Source of the DNA: G963666935 sp963666935
GTDB taxonomy: Bacteria > Bacillota > Clostridia > Christensenellales > CAG-138
Reading direction: 5' to 3'
Length of the DNA stretch: 64,000 bases
NCBI GenBank assembly: GCA_963666935.1
Contig: OY762936.1
Span: 372,001-436,000, forward strand
The notes under the pieces are model-generated. The model did not search any database. It was not told the origin of the DNA and was given only the letters and a program-made list of their open reading frames with translations. Made by a program: the position numbers and the translations under genes. How positions within the stretch are numbered: the stretch's first letter is position 1; each line of letters opens with the position of its first letter. Positions 16,237 to 24,234 of the stretch are shown here, one piece after another.

Positions 16237-17052
16237 TTGGAATCAAGCTGCTTGCACATTGGCATGAAAGCGCCGGAGTTTACGGCAAATTCTACGTACG
16301 GACCGCTCAAGCTATCCAATTACAAGGGCAAATGGGTGATTTTATTTTCCCACCCCGGTGATTTTACGCCGGTCTGCACGACGGAATTTGTGGCGTTTTC
16401 TCAAGCGGAAGGGGAATTCGCTGCAAAAAATGCCCAGCTGATCGGATTGAGCATCGACAGCAATCCGTCGCACTTAGCCTGGGTTTATGCGATCTATATG
16501 ACAACCGGCGTCACGGTTCCGTTTCCCGTGATTGCGGACAGAATGGGGGAGGTTGCGAGATTGTATGGCATGATTGCTCCGGATGTCAGCAATACCGAAA
16601 CAGTGCGGAATGTGTTTTTCATTGATCCCCAGCAAATCATCCGCGCGATTCTGGTCTATCCGCTCACAAACGGACGCAGCATTCCCGAAATTCTGCGGCT
16701 CTTAACCGCCCTTCAGACGACAGACCAATACAAAGTCGTTACGCCGGCCAACTGGCAGCCCGGGCAGCCTACCCTAGCGCCTCCGCCGCAAACATACAAC
16801 CAGCTTTTGAAACGGGAAGAGAATCCGCAGGAACTCAATCTGGAATGTAAAGACTGGTTCTGGTGTTATAACACGCAGCTGCCGCCGGAACCGCCGAAAG
16901 TGGTAACACCCCCTATCGGGAATACAGCAAAGCCAATGCCGCAGGAACCACCCAAGCCGATGATGCCTCCCATGGGCACTATGCCTCCGCCTGTGAAGTC
17001 GGGAAGCGCAAGGCCAGACGCAGTTAGAATCCAAAACTGGAAAATGCCGTAA
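16237..17052 (+). CDS. Peroxiredoxin with proline-rich C-terminal tail
   Basis: 271 residues. A thioredoxin-fold AhpC/TSA peroxiredoxin of the Prx6/1-Cys type reduces peroxides. The peroxidatic cysteine is in HPGDFTPVCTTE (about residue 45), with the C-terminal Prx6 extension reaching about residue 215. After KDWFWCYNTQLP there is a tail of about 45 residues rich in Pro, Met and Gly (KPMPQEPPKPMMPP) that normal peroxiredoxins lack. The start is taken as TTG at 16237, with AGAGG 8 nt upstream; a GTG three codons earlier overlaps the ribosome site. The sigma-K-like promoter suggests a spore-coat role (inference). Confidence 0.82.
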   Translation: MESSCLHIGMKAPEFTANSTYGPLKLSNYKGKWVILFSHPGDFTPVCTTEFVAFSQAEGEFAAKNAQLIGLSIDSNPSHLAWVYAIYMTTGVTVPFPVIADRMGEVARLYGMIAPDVSNTETVRNVFFIDPQQIIRAILVYPLTNGRSIPEILRLLTALQTTDQYKVVTPANWQPGQPTLAPPPQTYNQLLKREENPQELNLECKDWFWCYNTQLPPEPPKVVTPPIGNTAKPMPQEPPKPMMPPMGTMPPPVKSGSARPDAVRIQNWKMP

Positions 17053-17092
17053 AGGTTTGGCCGTCGTTTTCGGCGTGAAACAGATGAAAAAG

Positions 17093-17122
17093 CCCCTGAA
17101 TTTAAGATTCAGAGGTTTTTTT
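17093..17122 (+). terminator. Rho-independent terminator
   Basis: The stem CCCCTGAAT/ATTCAGAGG (one mismatch) is followed by seven T residues after the peroxiredoxin gene. Confidence 0.7.
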
Positions 17123-17125
17123 GCG

Positions 17126-17668
17126 CTACAGCAGAAATAAATACGAAAAAACACCTGCAAGAAGCGAACCGATAAAACTGCTAAGCAAATCGGTGTTTGT
17201 ATCCTTTAGCCCACGCTGATTGTTTGCATTTGATCTTGCATCAATTGCCGCTTCCAACAACTCGTTTAAGATTGCCAGCGACGTGCCGATTGTAAATATA
17301 AACAGGGATTGAAACGCTTTCGATCCCCCTGTTAGAAATAGATTTTGAATCACACAGTATGCAAATAACGCAAAAGAGAACGGTGTAAGCACATGCACAT
17401 AGCGGTCGAAAACCTTGGAGCGGTTAAACCATGCCCGGTAATACCCAAAGAAGGCGACAATAAAAATGCTCAGCATGGTAAGAAAAATGAGATAGGGAGG
17501 GATGGAAAGCCTGAAAATCCAAACCGCAGCAAAGATAAGCGCATATGAAATGTAGGAGGAAACGACTGCTTTTTCAAACTGTTTTTTGCCCTTTTTAAAT
17601 AAATCGGCCGCTGCGTAAATTAACAGCAGAGAGAATACGATGAAGAGAATAATAAGCCACAAAGGCAT
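17126..17668 (-). CDS. Multi-pass membrane protein
   Basis: 180 residues with about five hydrophobic segments. The C-terminal portion NELLEAAIDARSNANNQRG ... DTNTDLLSSFIGSLLAG resembles the E-x-Q-G-x-x-DT-x-x-D-L arrangement in YjdF/DUF2238 and VanZ-like membrane proteins. This is a motif-level similarity only. No function can be assigned. It stands alone between the peroxiredoxin terminator and folD. Confidence 0.55.
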   Translation of the reverse strand: MPLWLIILFIVFSLLLIYAAADLFKKGKKQFEKAVVSSYISYALIFAAVWIFRLSIPPYLIFLTMLSIFIVAFFGYYRAWFNRSKVFDRYVHVLTPFSFALFAYCVIQNLFLTGGSKAFQSLFIFTIGTSLAILNELLEAAIDARSNANNQRGLKDTNTDLLSSFIGSLLAGVFSYLFLL

Positions 17669-17741
17669 AGCGCAACCCCTCTTTTTTTATTATTATTGGA
17701 TAGATTACCCGTTTTTATTTTAAACAAAGCAATATGAAATC

Positions 17742-17765
17742 CCCCGGTCGCTTTGCGGCCGGAGG
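17742..17765 (-). terminator. Hairpin after folD
   Basis: CCCCCGGTCGC pairs with GCGGCCGGAGG (one mismatch, 3-nt loop), 56 nt after the folD stop. On the minus strand the following sequence is T-rich but has no uninterrupted run. Confidence 0.5.
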
Positions 17766-17820
17766 ATAATCAGGCTGTTTGCGTTTCACAAAAGAACTGG
17801 GCGGTTTTGCGGGGATTACC

Positions 17821-18660
17821 TTATACCCGCTGTGCGCTGAGAATGGTATGCTTGAGCAAAACCGATGTGGTGACCGTGCCGACCCCGCCCGGGACCGGCG
17901 TGATGGCCTTTACATGGCCTGCGACGGCTGTATAATCCACATCGCCGCAGAGCTTGCCTCCTACCATGTGAATGCCCACATCGAGAATGATCTGCTCCGA
18001 ATGCGTAAACTTGGGCGTGATCATTCCCGCGGAGCCTGCGCAGGCGATCAGTACGTCGGCGCGCCTGCATTCTTCCGCAAGGTTTTTGGTTCGGGTATGG
18101 CAGATTGTAACCGTTGCGTGCCTGCCCAGCAGGAGCATTGCAACGGGTTTTCCCACCACGAGGCTTCGCCCGACTACCGTCACCTTCTTCCCGGTCAATT
18201 CAATGCCGTAGAAATCAAGGAGCTCCATCACCGCCTGCGCTGTGCAGGGCGGATAACCGATGGGGTCTCCGGAAAAAACGCGTGCCATGTTAATTTCACC
18301 CATACAGTCCACGTCTTTTTCAGGGTCGATCAGCATCTTGATGTTTTTTTCAGAAAGGTGCTTGGGCAGCGGCCGAAACAGCAATATCCCGTGTATGGCA
18401 TTGTCCCGGTTTAGCGCTAGAATGGCGGATTCCAGCGTTTCCTGGGGCACACCTTCGGGCAATTCCACCACGTCCACAAGGGCATTTACCGCGGAGAACC
18501 GCTTGTGTATGCCTCTTTCATAGGAGAGATCGTCCTCAGAACTTCCCACTCGGACCACGGAAAGCTTGGGAACGATTCCGTTTTTCTTTAGCTTTTCAAT
18601 CTGTTCCGTAAAATTCTTTGCCAGCGATTCCACAACCGGCATCCCGCGTAATTCCTGCAT
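17821..18660 (-). CDS. folD: Methylenetetrahydrofolate dehydrogenase/cyclohydrolase
   Basis: 279 residues. A bifunctional enzyme interconverts 5,10-methylene-, methenyl- and 10-formyl-tetrahydrofolate with NAD(P). Family motifs are SYERGIHKR near residue 47, DVDCMGEINMA, the VVGRSLVVGKPVAMLL nucleotide-binding segment near 160, and TPVPGGVGTVTTSVLL at the C-terminus. The frame is open further upstream, but the ATG at 18660 with GAGGT 7 nt before it is where homology begins. The PCTAQAVMELL segment differs slightly from the usual PCTPxG. It follows fchA by 5 bp, so the two form a one-carbon operon. Confidence 0.9.
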   Translation of the reverse strand: MQELRGMPVVESLAKNFTEQIEKLKKNGIVPKLSVVRVGSSEDDLSYERGIHKRFSAVNALVDVVELPEGVPQETLESAILALNRDNAIHGILLFRPLPKHLSEKNIKMLIDPEKDVDCMGEINMARVFSGDPIGYPPCTAQAVMELLDFYGIELTGKKVTVVGRSLVVGKPVAMLLLGRHATVTICHTRTKNLAEECRRADVLIACAGSAGMITPKFTHSEQIILDVGIHMVGGKLCGDVDYTAVAGHVKAITPVPGGVGTVTTSVLLKHTILSAQRV

Positions 18661-18665
18661 TGCGC

Positions 18666-19274
18666 TTACCTCAAACCTTCCGAAACTTGCGAATAAACTT
18701 TCCCAAAACGCTCTAAGCCCCATTTCAGCATGGAGTCGGTTGCGGCGTTCATTGCGGATGCGTAGTCTCTGTTTTTCATTAATTTGGTGTTGATATATAC
18801 GTTCATTGCGGCGCTCTCCATGGCGCATTTGCAGGCAGAGGCGGCGACACCCACGTCGCTGATTGCCAGCCTAGAGCCCTTGATTGCCAGCTCTTCCACG
18901 ATATCAATGGCATCGTTTACTTCTTTGAGGATCTCAAAGGGAACAGAGCATGCTTCTACAAGCGCTGCTTCCAGAATATCGTCCCTGCCCGGCGTTTCCT
19001 TGGGGATTCCGTATGCGGCGGAAAGAGGTTCGAATACCGCGGCATCCTTTTCGATTAGCGACAAAAGATTTTTTATCACAACTTCGGTGCGCGCAAGAAT
19101 CTTTTCAATGTCCTGCTGATATTCCGCATACTTTTGCTTGCCGGATGTCAGATTTGCCACCATGGAGCATAGAGAAACCCCGATGGCTCCGATGAGCGCG
19201 CTTGCGCCGCCGCCGCCGGGCACTGGCGATTTTGAGGACAATTCGCTGATAAAACCCTGTATCGTATTTTCCAT
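18666..19274 (-). CDS. fchA: Methenyltetrahydrofolate cyclohydrolase / cyclodeaminase family
   Basis: 202 residues of the formiminotransferase-cyclodeaminase (FTCD_C) helical family. SPVPGGGGASALIGAIG near residues 16-32 and the repeated helices that follow are typical. In clostridia such stand-alone proteins act as formimino-THF cyclodeaminase or as methenyl-THF cyclohydrolase (FchA); which activity applies cannot be read here. The ATG at 19274 (GCAGGT upstream) is where homology starts, though the frame remains open farther upstream. It is directly followed by folD. Confidence 0.85.
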   Translation of the reverse strand: MENTIQGFISELSSKSPVPGGGGASALIGAIGVSLCSMVANLTSGKQKYAEYQQDIEKILARTEVVIKNLLSLIEKDAAVFEPLSAAYGIPKETPGRDDILEAALVEACSVPFEILKEVNDAIDIVEELAIKGSRLAISDVGVAASACKCAMESAAMNVYINTKLMKNRDYASAMNAATDSMLKWGLERFGKVYSQVSEGLR

Positions 19275-19407
19275 ACATACCTGCCTTACAAAAAAATAAT
19301 AAGCGAACGCGACGATTTCCAAAGCGCCATCCACCGCTTTTATATTATACCAAAAATAATGAAAAAACTGAAATATAAGAGCATCTGAAATAAATTTTTC
19401 AATGTTA

Positions 19408-19460
19408 TTGACATATGCCATAAACCGCGTTATACTATGCATAATAAATGGCATATGTCA
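19408..19460 (+). promoter_or_regulatory. Consensus promoter flanked by 13-bp inverted repeats
   Basis: TTGACA (19408-19413), a 17-bp spacer and TATACT (19431-19436) make a near-ideal sigma-A promoter. TGACATATGCCAT (19409-19421) overlaps the -35, and its exact inverted copy ATGGCATATGTCA (19448-19460) lies just after the start point. The arms are 26 bp apart and each contains the palindrome CATATG. This looks like a pair of operator sites for the downstream operon. The ribosome site follows at 19472. Confidence 0.75.
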
Positions 19461-19486
19461 CAAATTAAAAAAAGGAGGTGATTCAT

Positions 19487-19726
19487 ATGCCAAGAATGGA
19501 TGGCACCGGCCCCTTGGGCCAGGGTTCTATGACCGGAAGGGAACGCGGCGTGTGCACAGGTGCAAGAACCGCCGGATACGGTTGCGGAGTAGGCCGCGGC
19601 TTTGGCCGAGGAATAGGAATATGCAGAACCGTGCGCGCGGATTCCCGCGACCTGCTGACAGCAGAGAAAGAAGCGCTGGAGAATCGACTTGCTTTCGTTG
19701 AGAAGCGGCTTGAGGAAGTGCAATGA
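19487..19726 (+). CDS. DUF5320 small glycine-rich protein
   Basis: 79 residues starting MPRMDGTGPLGQGSMTGR, the DUF5320 signature, then a Gly/Arg/Cys segment (GYGCGVGRGFGRG) and a C-terminal coiled-coil (LLTAEKEALENRLAFVEKRL). The function is unknown. In anaerobes the family nearly always accompanies NifX-like proteins and ferredoxin-MinD ATPases, as here. The ATG at 19487 has AGGAGGTG 6 nt upstream. It is the first gene behind the repeat-flanked promoter. Confidence 0.8.
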   Translation: MPRMDGTGPLGQGSMTGRERGVCTGARTAGYGCGVGRGFGRGIGICRTVRADSRDLLTAEKEALENRLAFVEKRLEEVQ

Positions 19727-19919
19727 AAAGACGATAAAGGGAATCGGCCGCTCCGCGGCCGTTTCCTTAAGGAGGAAGAGAATCAAAGGATATTGATTTT
19801 GTGATGAGGCATTTGTAAAAGATGTAGGGCGGCCGGCCGGAGAGAAATACGATGGCGTAACCCCGAGCGTATCGGCATCGCCCAAGGCTATTTGGAATCA
19901 GTTGGAAAGGAAAAAAACT
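19727..19919 (+). other. Intergenic hairpin and orphan ribosome site
   Basis: A GC-rich hairpin (GGAATCGGCCGC/GCGGCCGTTTCC, 19740-19766) is followed by AAGGAGGAAG at 19769. No start codon opens more than a few codons after it. The next frame upstream of the NifX-like start is open for about 30 codons without a clear start. It may be a processing or attenuation site, or the scar of a lost small gene. Confidence 0.4.
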
Positions 19920-20282
19920 ATGAAAATCGCAATCCCAATCGATGAAAAAAGTTTAGAGGGGGCCGTATGCGCTTCTTTTGGACGCACTCCCTTTTTTTTG
20001 GTTTATGATACCGAGGCGAAGAAAGCCGATTATCTTGTCAACGATGCGGCAAATGCGCAGGGAGGGGCAGGGATCAAGGCTGCCCAGTTTTTGGTAGATG
20101 CGCACGCCGATGCAATCCTGACTGTGCGCTGCGGCGAAAATGCCGCGCAGGTGTTGCAGGCGGCGGGAATCAAGATCTATAAAACCGCTAAGCAATCCGC
20201 TAAGGACAATATCAACGCTTTTGAAAAAAACAAGCTTGAAATCCTCTCGGAAATACACCCGGGGTTTCATGGCCGCGGGTAA
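19920..20282 (+). CDS. NifX/NifB-C-terminal-like (dinitrogenase cofactor family) protein
   Basis: 120 residues of the NifX/NafY-type fold, a small ribonuclease-H-like domain that in nitrogen fixers binds the iron-molybdenum cofactor. It begins MKIAIPIDE and has CASFGRTPFFLVYD and ADAILTVRCGENAAQVL. No nitrogenase genes are nearby, so the ligand is probably an Fe-S or other metal species handled by the ATPases downstream. The ATG at 19920 has GGAAAGG 7 nt upstream. The next gene starts 13 nt after its stop. Confidence 0.82.
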   Translation: MKIAIPIDEKSLEGAVCASFGRTPFFLVYDTEAKKADYLVNDAANAQGGAGIKAAQFLVDAHADAILTVRCGENAAQVLQAAGIKIYKTAKQSAKDNINAFEKNKLEILSEIHPGFHGRG

Positions 20283-20295
20283 AAGAGGTGTGCGG

Positions 20296-21135
20296 ATGAA
20301 GATTGCGGTGCTCAGCGGAAAAGGTGGAACGGGCAAAACCTTTGTGTCGGCCAATCTCGCCGCTACGGCGGAAGCGGCCACATACTTGGATTGTGATGTA
20401 GAAGAGCCCAACGGACATCTGTTTTTCAGGCCCAAAGACATTACACAAAGAGAGGTATACCGCCTTCTGCCATCTTTTGACGCAAAAAAGTGTACCGCTT
20501 GCCGCGCCTGTGTGGACTTTTGCAAATTCAATGCGCTTGCTATGATCAATCAAAGCGTCAAAGTGTTTTCAGAAGTGTGCCACTCCTGCGGCGGATGTGG
20601 GCTGATCTGCAATCAAAATGCGGTTTCTGAAATTCCTCATCCTGTAGGGAAAATAGAAATAGGAGTGCATCATCAGGTTGTGGTGGTGAGCGGAATACTG
20701 AATCTTGGGGAAGCATCCGGAATTCCGGTGATCAAAAGTGTGCTGGCCGAGACGGGCACAGGTGACGGGCCTACGCTGATCGATTGCCCACCGGGAAGCG
20801 CCTGCTCCGTGATGGAGAGCGTCCGCGTAGCGGACTATTGCGTCCTTGTTGCGGAACCCACCGCCTTTGGGCTGCACAATTTCAAAATGGTGTATCAGTT
20901 GGTCTCTCTGCTGCAGAAGCCATGTGGCGTCATCATCAATAAGGCGGAGAGCGGCAACTCTCCCATCGACGCATTCTGCACGCAGCACGGCGTGCCCGTG
21001 CTGTGCCGCATCCCCTACAGCGAAAAACTGGCGTCGTTGGGCGCAAAGGCACAACTTGCCTGTGCGTGCGATGAAGAATCTGCCTATCTTTTTAAAGGGA
21101 TATGGAAGCGAATTTACTCGGAGGCAGGGGTATGA
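20296..21135 (+). CDS. Ferredoxin-containing MinD/Mrp-type ATPase (first copy)
   Basis: 279 residues. The deviant Walker A motif GKGGTGKT is at residues 8-15. Two inserted [4Fe-4S] ferredoxin motifs follow (CTACRACVDFC and CHSCGGCGLIC, about 65-105), then a Walker B-like DCPPGSACSVMES and a NKAESG base motif. This is the Mrp/NBP35-related MinD group common in anaerobes, thought to handle Fe-S clusters. The ATG at 20296 follows AGAGGTG. It overlaps its paralogue by 4 bp (ATGA). Confidence 0.85.
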   Translation: MKIAVLSGKGGTGKTFVSANLAATAEAATYLDCDVEEPNGHLFFRPKDITQREVYRLLPSFDAKKCTACRACVDFCKFNALAMINQSVKVFSEVCHSCGGCGLICNQNAVSEIPHPVGKIEIGVHHQVVVVSGILNLGEASGIPVIKSVLAETGTGDGPTLIDCPPGSACSVMESVRVADYCVLVAEPTAFGLHNFKMVYQLVSLLQKPCGVIINKAESGNSPIDAFCTQHGVPVLCRIPYSEKLASLGAKAQLACACDEESAYLFKGIWKRIYSEAGV

Positions 21136-22004
21136 AGAAACTGCTAATATTGAGCGGCAAAGGAGGAACGGGCAAGACCACGGCTGCAGCGGCGTTTATC
21201 GACTTTGCAAAAGCCCGCGCCTTTGCGGACTGTGATGTGGATGCACCCAATCTCCACCTTGTGACGAAATTGAAAACCGCTCCAATGAGAACGGACTTTT
21301 ACGGTTCGCAAAAGGCGTATATTGAGGGAAATAAATGCACTGGCTGTGGCCGATGCGTCGTGAATTGCCGATTTGAGGCGATCCGTAAAGGCCATTCCGG
21401 TTATCAGGTGGACGTTTATGCCTGTGAGGGTTGCGGTGTTTGCCTGCTCTCCTGCCCTGCCGGGGCGGTATCGATGCGTGACGACATAGCCGGGGAACAG
21501 ATGTTGTATAATGGCGAACGCGTCTTTTCTACCGCATGTCTCAAGATGGGGCGGGGAAATTCTGGGAAGCTGGTTACAGCAGTGAAAGCTGCGCTTGTGA
21601 AAAACGCGCCGGAAACTGAGCTTGCGGTGATTGACGGCTCTCCCGGAATCGGCTGCCCCGTAATCGCGTCCATCAGTGGCGTGGATTTGGTATTGGTTGT
21701 GACCGAGCCGTCGCTTTCAGGAATCAGCGATATGAAGCGAATCCTGAAAACCGCTGAAATATTTCGGACAAAGGCGGCGGTATGCGTCAACAAGTACGAT
21801 AATTGCGCAGAAAATGCGGAGGCTATTGAGCGCTTTTGCGCAGAGGAAGGGATCCCGTTTCTGGGCCGCATTCCATACGATAGGCATGCTTCGGCCGCCA
21901 TCAATGAGGGGCGAAGCTTAGCGGGTGTTGATTGCCCGGCGCGGGATGCGCTGTATCAGGTATTTCGAAATTCTATGGGGCTGCTGGAGGTGAAACTGCC
22001 ATGA
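21132..22004 (+). CDS. Ferredoxin-containing MinD/Mrp-type ATPase (second copy)
   Basis: 290 residues and paralogous to the preceding gene. Walker A is GKGGTGKTT near the N-terminus. The two ferredoxin motifs are CTGCGRCVVNC and CEGCGVCLLSC (about 65-110), and Walker B-like DGSPGIGCPVIAS and NKYDNC follow. The two ATPases probably form a heterodimer, as such tandem pairs do elsewhere (inference). Its start and stop overlap the neighbours by 4 bp each, so translation is coupled from the first ATPase to the MBL protein. Confidence 0.85.
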   Translation: MKKLLILSGKGGTGKTTAAAAFIDFAKARAFADCDVDAPNLHLVTKLKTAPMRTDFYGSQKAYIEGNKCTGCGRCVVNCRFEAIRKGHSGYQVDVYACEGCGVCLLSCPAGAVSMRDDIAGEQMLYNGERVFSTACLKMGRGNSGKLVTAVKAALVKNAPETELAVIDGSPGIGCPVIASISGVDLVLVVTEPSLSGISDMKRILKTAEIFRTKAAVCVNKYDNCAENAEAIERFCAEEGIPFLGRIPYDRHASAAINEGRSLAGVDCPARDALYQVFRNSMGLLEVKLP

Positions 22005-22801
22005 ATATCAAAGTCCTTTCCGAGAACACGACCTTGAATAGCAATCTTAACGCAGAACATGGCCTGAGCCTGTACATTGAAACCTGCAAGCACAAGATCC
22101 TGTTTGATACGGGCCAGTCGGATTTATTTGCGCGAAACGCACAAAAGCTGGGCGTTGATCTTTCGCAGGTGGATATCGCCGTGATTTCACACGGGCATTA
22201 CGACCACGGCGGGGGCCTGAAGCACCTGCTGGCGGCAAACAGCAAGGCCGCCGTTTATATCAACGAACATGCGTTTGATCCGCATTACGCCGGTTCGGAA
22301 CGATATAATGGATTGGATCGCGGGCTTAGGTATACCGGACGAATCACACTTACGGGCGATAGGGAGCAAATTGACGATGAACTGACATTGTTCACCGGCA
22401 ATGGGCTGCCCCGTCCGTTTCCCATGGACAGTTTTGGGCTCAACGTGAAACGGGACGACAAGCTGGTTCCTGATGATTTTATTCACGAGCAATACCTGCT
22501 CATCCGGGAAGGGGGGAAAACCACGCTAGTCAGCGGCTGTTCCCATAAGGGAATTTTGAACATCATGCACTGGGCAACCCAGTACCGGCCTTGTGCGGTG
22601 ATCGGAGGCTTCCACCTGATGAAGCTGGATCCAGAAACTGCCGACAGCAATTTGCTGGATGAAATTACAAAAGAGTTGCTACAGTACGATGCTACGTATT
22701 ATACTTGTCATTGTACCGGCATTAATGCTTATGCGTATTTAAAATCCCAAATGGGTAAAAAGCTAAACTACCTGTCTACGGGACAGACGATCATATTATA
22801 A
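22001..22801 (+). CDS. MBL-fold metallohydrolase (COG1237-like)
   Basis: 266 residues. The metallo-beta-lactamase metal site SHGHYDHGGG is near residue 62, with further ligands in SGCSHKGI, GGFHLMKL and CHCTG. The DTGQSDLFARNA start and overall form match the group related to the archaeal dihydropterin-aminobenzene-phosphate synthase. The substrate in bacteria is not known. It is coupled to the ATPase by ATGA, with GGAGGTG 8 nt upstream. Confidence 0.82.
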   Translation: MNIKVLSENTTLNSNLNAEHGLSLYIETCKHKILFDTGQSDLFARNAQKLGVDLSQVDIAVISHGHYDHGGGLKHLLAANSKAAVYINEHAFDPHYAGSERYNGLDRGLRYTGRITLTGDREQIDDELTLFTGNGLPRPFPMDSFGLNVKRDDKLVPDDFIHEQYLLIREGGKTTLVSGCSHKGILNIMHWATQYRPCAVIGGFHLMKLDPETADSNLLDEITKELLQYDATYYTCHCTGINAYAYLKSQMGKKLNYLSTGQTIIL

Positions 22802-22941
22802 GTGGAAGTGCCGTGAACGAAAACCGTTCGAATGGATGCGGGTTGCATGCAAAGCTGTAATAAGCGGGAAAAATTGAGCTGTTTAACGGAACATGACCGG
22901 ATCATATCATGAATATGCTGGAAGAGGAGAATGAAAAATAT

Positions 22942-23301
22942 ATGAAAATCGCAGTAGCAAGCATGGGGAACACAGTAGCGGAACATTTTGGCCATTGCGA
23001 GGCCTTTCAGATCTTTGAAGCGGAAAACGGTGCTGTCATCGGACAGCACGGGATTCCCAATCCCGGGCACAGGCCCGGGTTCCTTCCTAATTTTCTGGGC
23101 GATATGGGCGTTGAAACCATTATTGCCGGAGGAATGGGTGGCGGTGCCGTGGAGATCTTCAACGAACGAAACATCGAAGTGATCGTTGGCGCATCCGGTG
23201 ACGCCCGTGTGGCGGTAGAGGCATACCTGCGCGGAGCACTGCGCTCCACAGGTTCCGTCTGCCACAAACATGAGCATGCGGACGAGTGCGGCGGCCACTG
23301 A
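22942..23301 (+). CDS. Second NifX-like protein with His-rich tail
   Basis: 119 residues. MKIAVASMGNTVAEHFGHCE begins a NifX/NifB-C-like domain with GMGGGAVEIFNERNIEVIVG. The C-terminus HKHEHADECGGH could bind metal. It is only distantly similar to the copy at 19920. The ATG at 22942 is chosen by homology; GAGGAG is 12 nt upstream, longer than usual. It lies 140 bp after the MBL gene; the gap holds no clear gene. Confidence 0.8.
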   Translation: MKIAVASMGNTVAEHFGHCEAFQIFEAENGAVIGQHGIPNPGHRPGFLPNFLGDMGVETIIAGGMGGGAVEIFNERNIEVIVGASGDARVAVEAYLRGALRSTGSVCHKHEHADECGGH

Positions 23302-23385
23302 AACCTAGCAGAAAATACGATCACTCCTTTCATGAGGAGGTGCTCGGCGGCGTTGTGACGTGCCATAAAAACCCCGCAGGACCTT

Positions 23386-23415
23386 TGCTCAAAAGAGCGC
23401 GATTATGGTATACTG
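23386..23415 (+). promoter_or_regulatory. Possible sigma-A promoter
   Basis: TTGCTC, an 18-bp spacer and TATACT at 23410 lie about 30 bp before the flavoprotein gene, so that gene may have its own promoter. Confidence 0.4.
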
Positions 23416-23446
23416 TGAGAAACAACGATTAATAGGAGGTTATCCC

Positions 23447-24064
23447 ATGAAGGTGTTGTTGATCAACGGCAGCCCCCATGAGCATGGCTGTACTTATACC
23501 GCCCTTTCGGAGGTAGCTACTACGCTTCAAAAGCGCGGAATTGAAACGGAGATTCTGTATCCGGGGAAAGAGCCCGTTTCTGGCTGCACGGCCTGCGGCA
23601 GTTGTTTTAAAACGCGTCGGTGTGTCATAAAAGACAAGGTGAATGAACTGATCGAGCGGCTCAATGAAATTGATGGCATCGTCATAGGCTCTCCCGTTTA
23701 CTATGCAGCGCCCGCCGGCCAGCTCACCGCGTTTCTCGACCGGCTGTTTTATGCTTCTGGGCCCATCATGGCAAGAAAGCTGGGCGCGGCAGTGGTGTCT
23801 TGCCGTCGGGGCGGCGCCAGCGCGGCGTTTGACCGGCTAAATAAGTACTTCACCGTCAGCAATATGCCCGTTGTGTCGTCGCAATATTGGAATCAGGTTC
23901 ACGGCAATACGCCGGAAGATGTGCACAAGGACGAAGAAGGGATGCAGACCATGCGGATGTTAGGGGAGAACATGGCGTGGCTTCTTTATTGCATCGAGGC
24001 GGGGCGCAAGGAGGGTGTGCCGGAACCAACTTATGAGCCAAAAGTGAGGACAAATTTTATTTAG
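23447..24064 (+). CDS. Flavodoxin-fold iron-sulfur flavoprotein / FMN reductase
   Basis: 205 residues. The FMN phosphate loop is NGSPHEHGCTYTAL (about 6-19). A cysteine cluster CTACGSCFKTRRC (about 48-60) resembles that of archaeal-type iron-sulfur flavoproteins, and GSPVYYAAPAG is the second flavin loop. It likely shuttles electrons between ferredoxin-type donors and an acceptor; the partner is unknown. The ATG at 23447 has TAGGAGGT upstream. It is the last gene of the NifX/MinD region before a strong terminator. Confidence 0.8.
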   Translation: MKVLLINGSPHEHGCTYTALSEVATTLQKRGIETEILYPGKEPVSGCTACGSCFKTRRCVIKDKVNELIERLNEIDGIVIGSPVYYAAPAGQLTAFLDRLFYASGPIMARKLGAAVVSCRRGGASAAFDRLNKYFTVSNMPVVSSQYWNQVHGNTPEDVHKDEEGMQTMRMLGENMAWLLYCIEAGRKEGVPEPTYEPKVRTNFI

Positions 24065-24096
24065 AACGACTATTATGTTTTTATAAGCGCACAAAG

Positions 24097-24136
24097 AAAA
24101 CCGCCTCGCCGGGAATCTCGGCAGGGCGGTTTTTTA
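24097..24136 (+). terminator. Rho-independent terminator
   Basis: AAAACCGCC pairs with GGCGGTTTT around an inner CGCCGGGA/TCTCGGCA stem, followed by TTTTTT. Confidence 0.85.
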
Positions 24137-24234
24137 TCATGATAGTCAGCAGTATCCCTGCGGAATCGCTGGCGCATAGATAATGCCAAAACTAGAAACA
24201 ATTATAGTATGCTGAGATTAAAGGGGTACTGGCA

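Noticed and set aside
15774..16237. Integration site next to the tRNA genes
   Set aside because: No integrase and no repeat of a tRNA 3' end was found in the flanking sequence.
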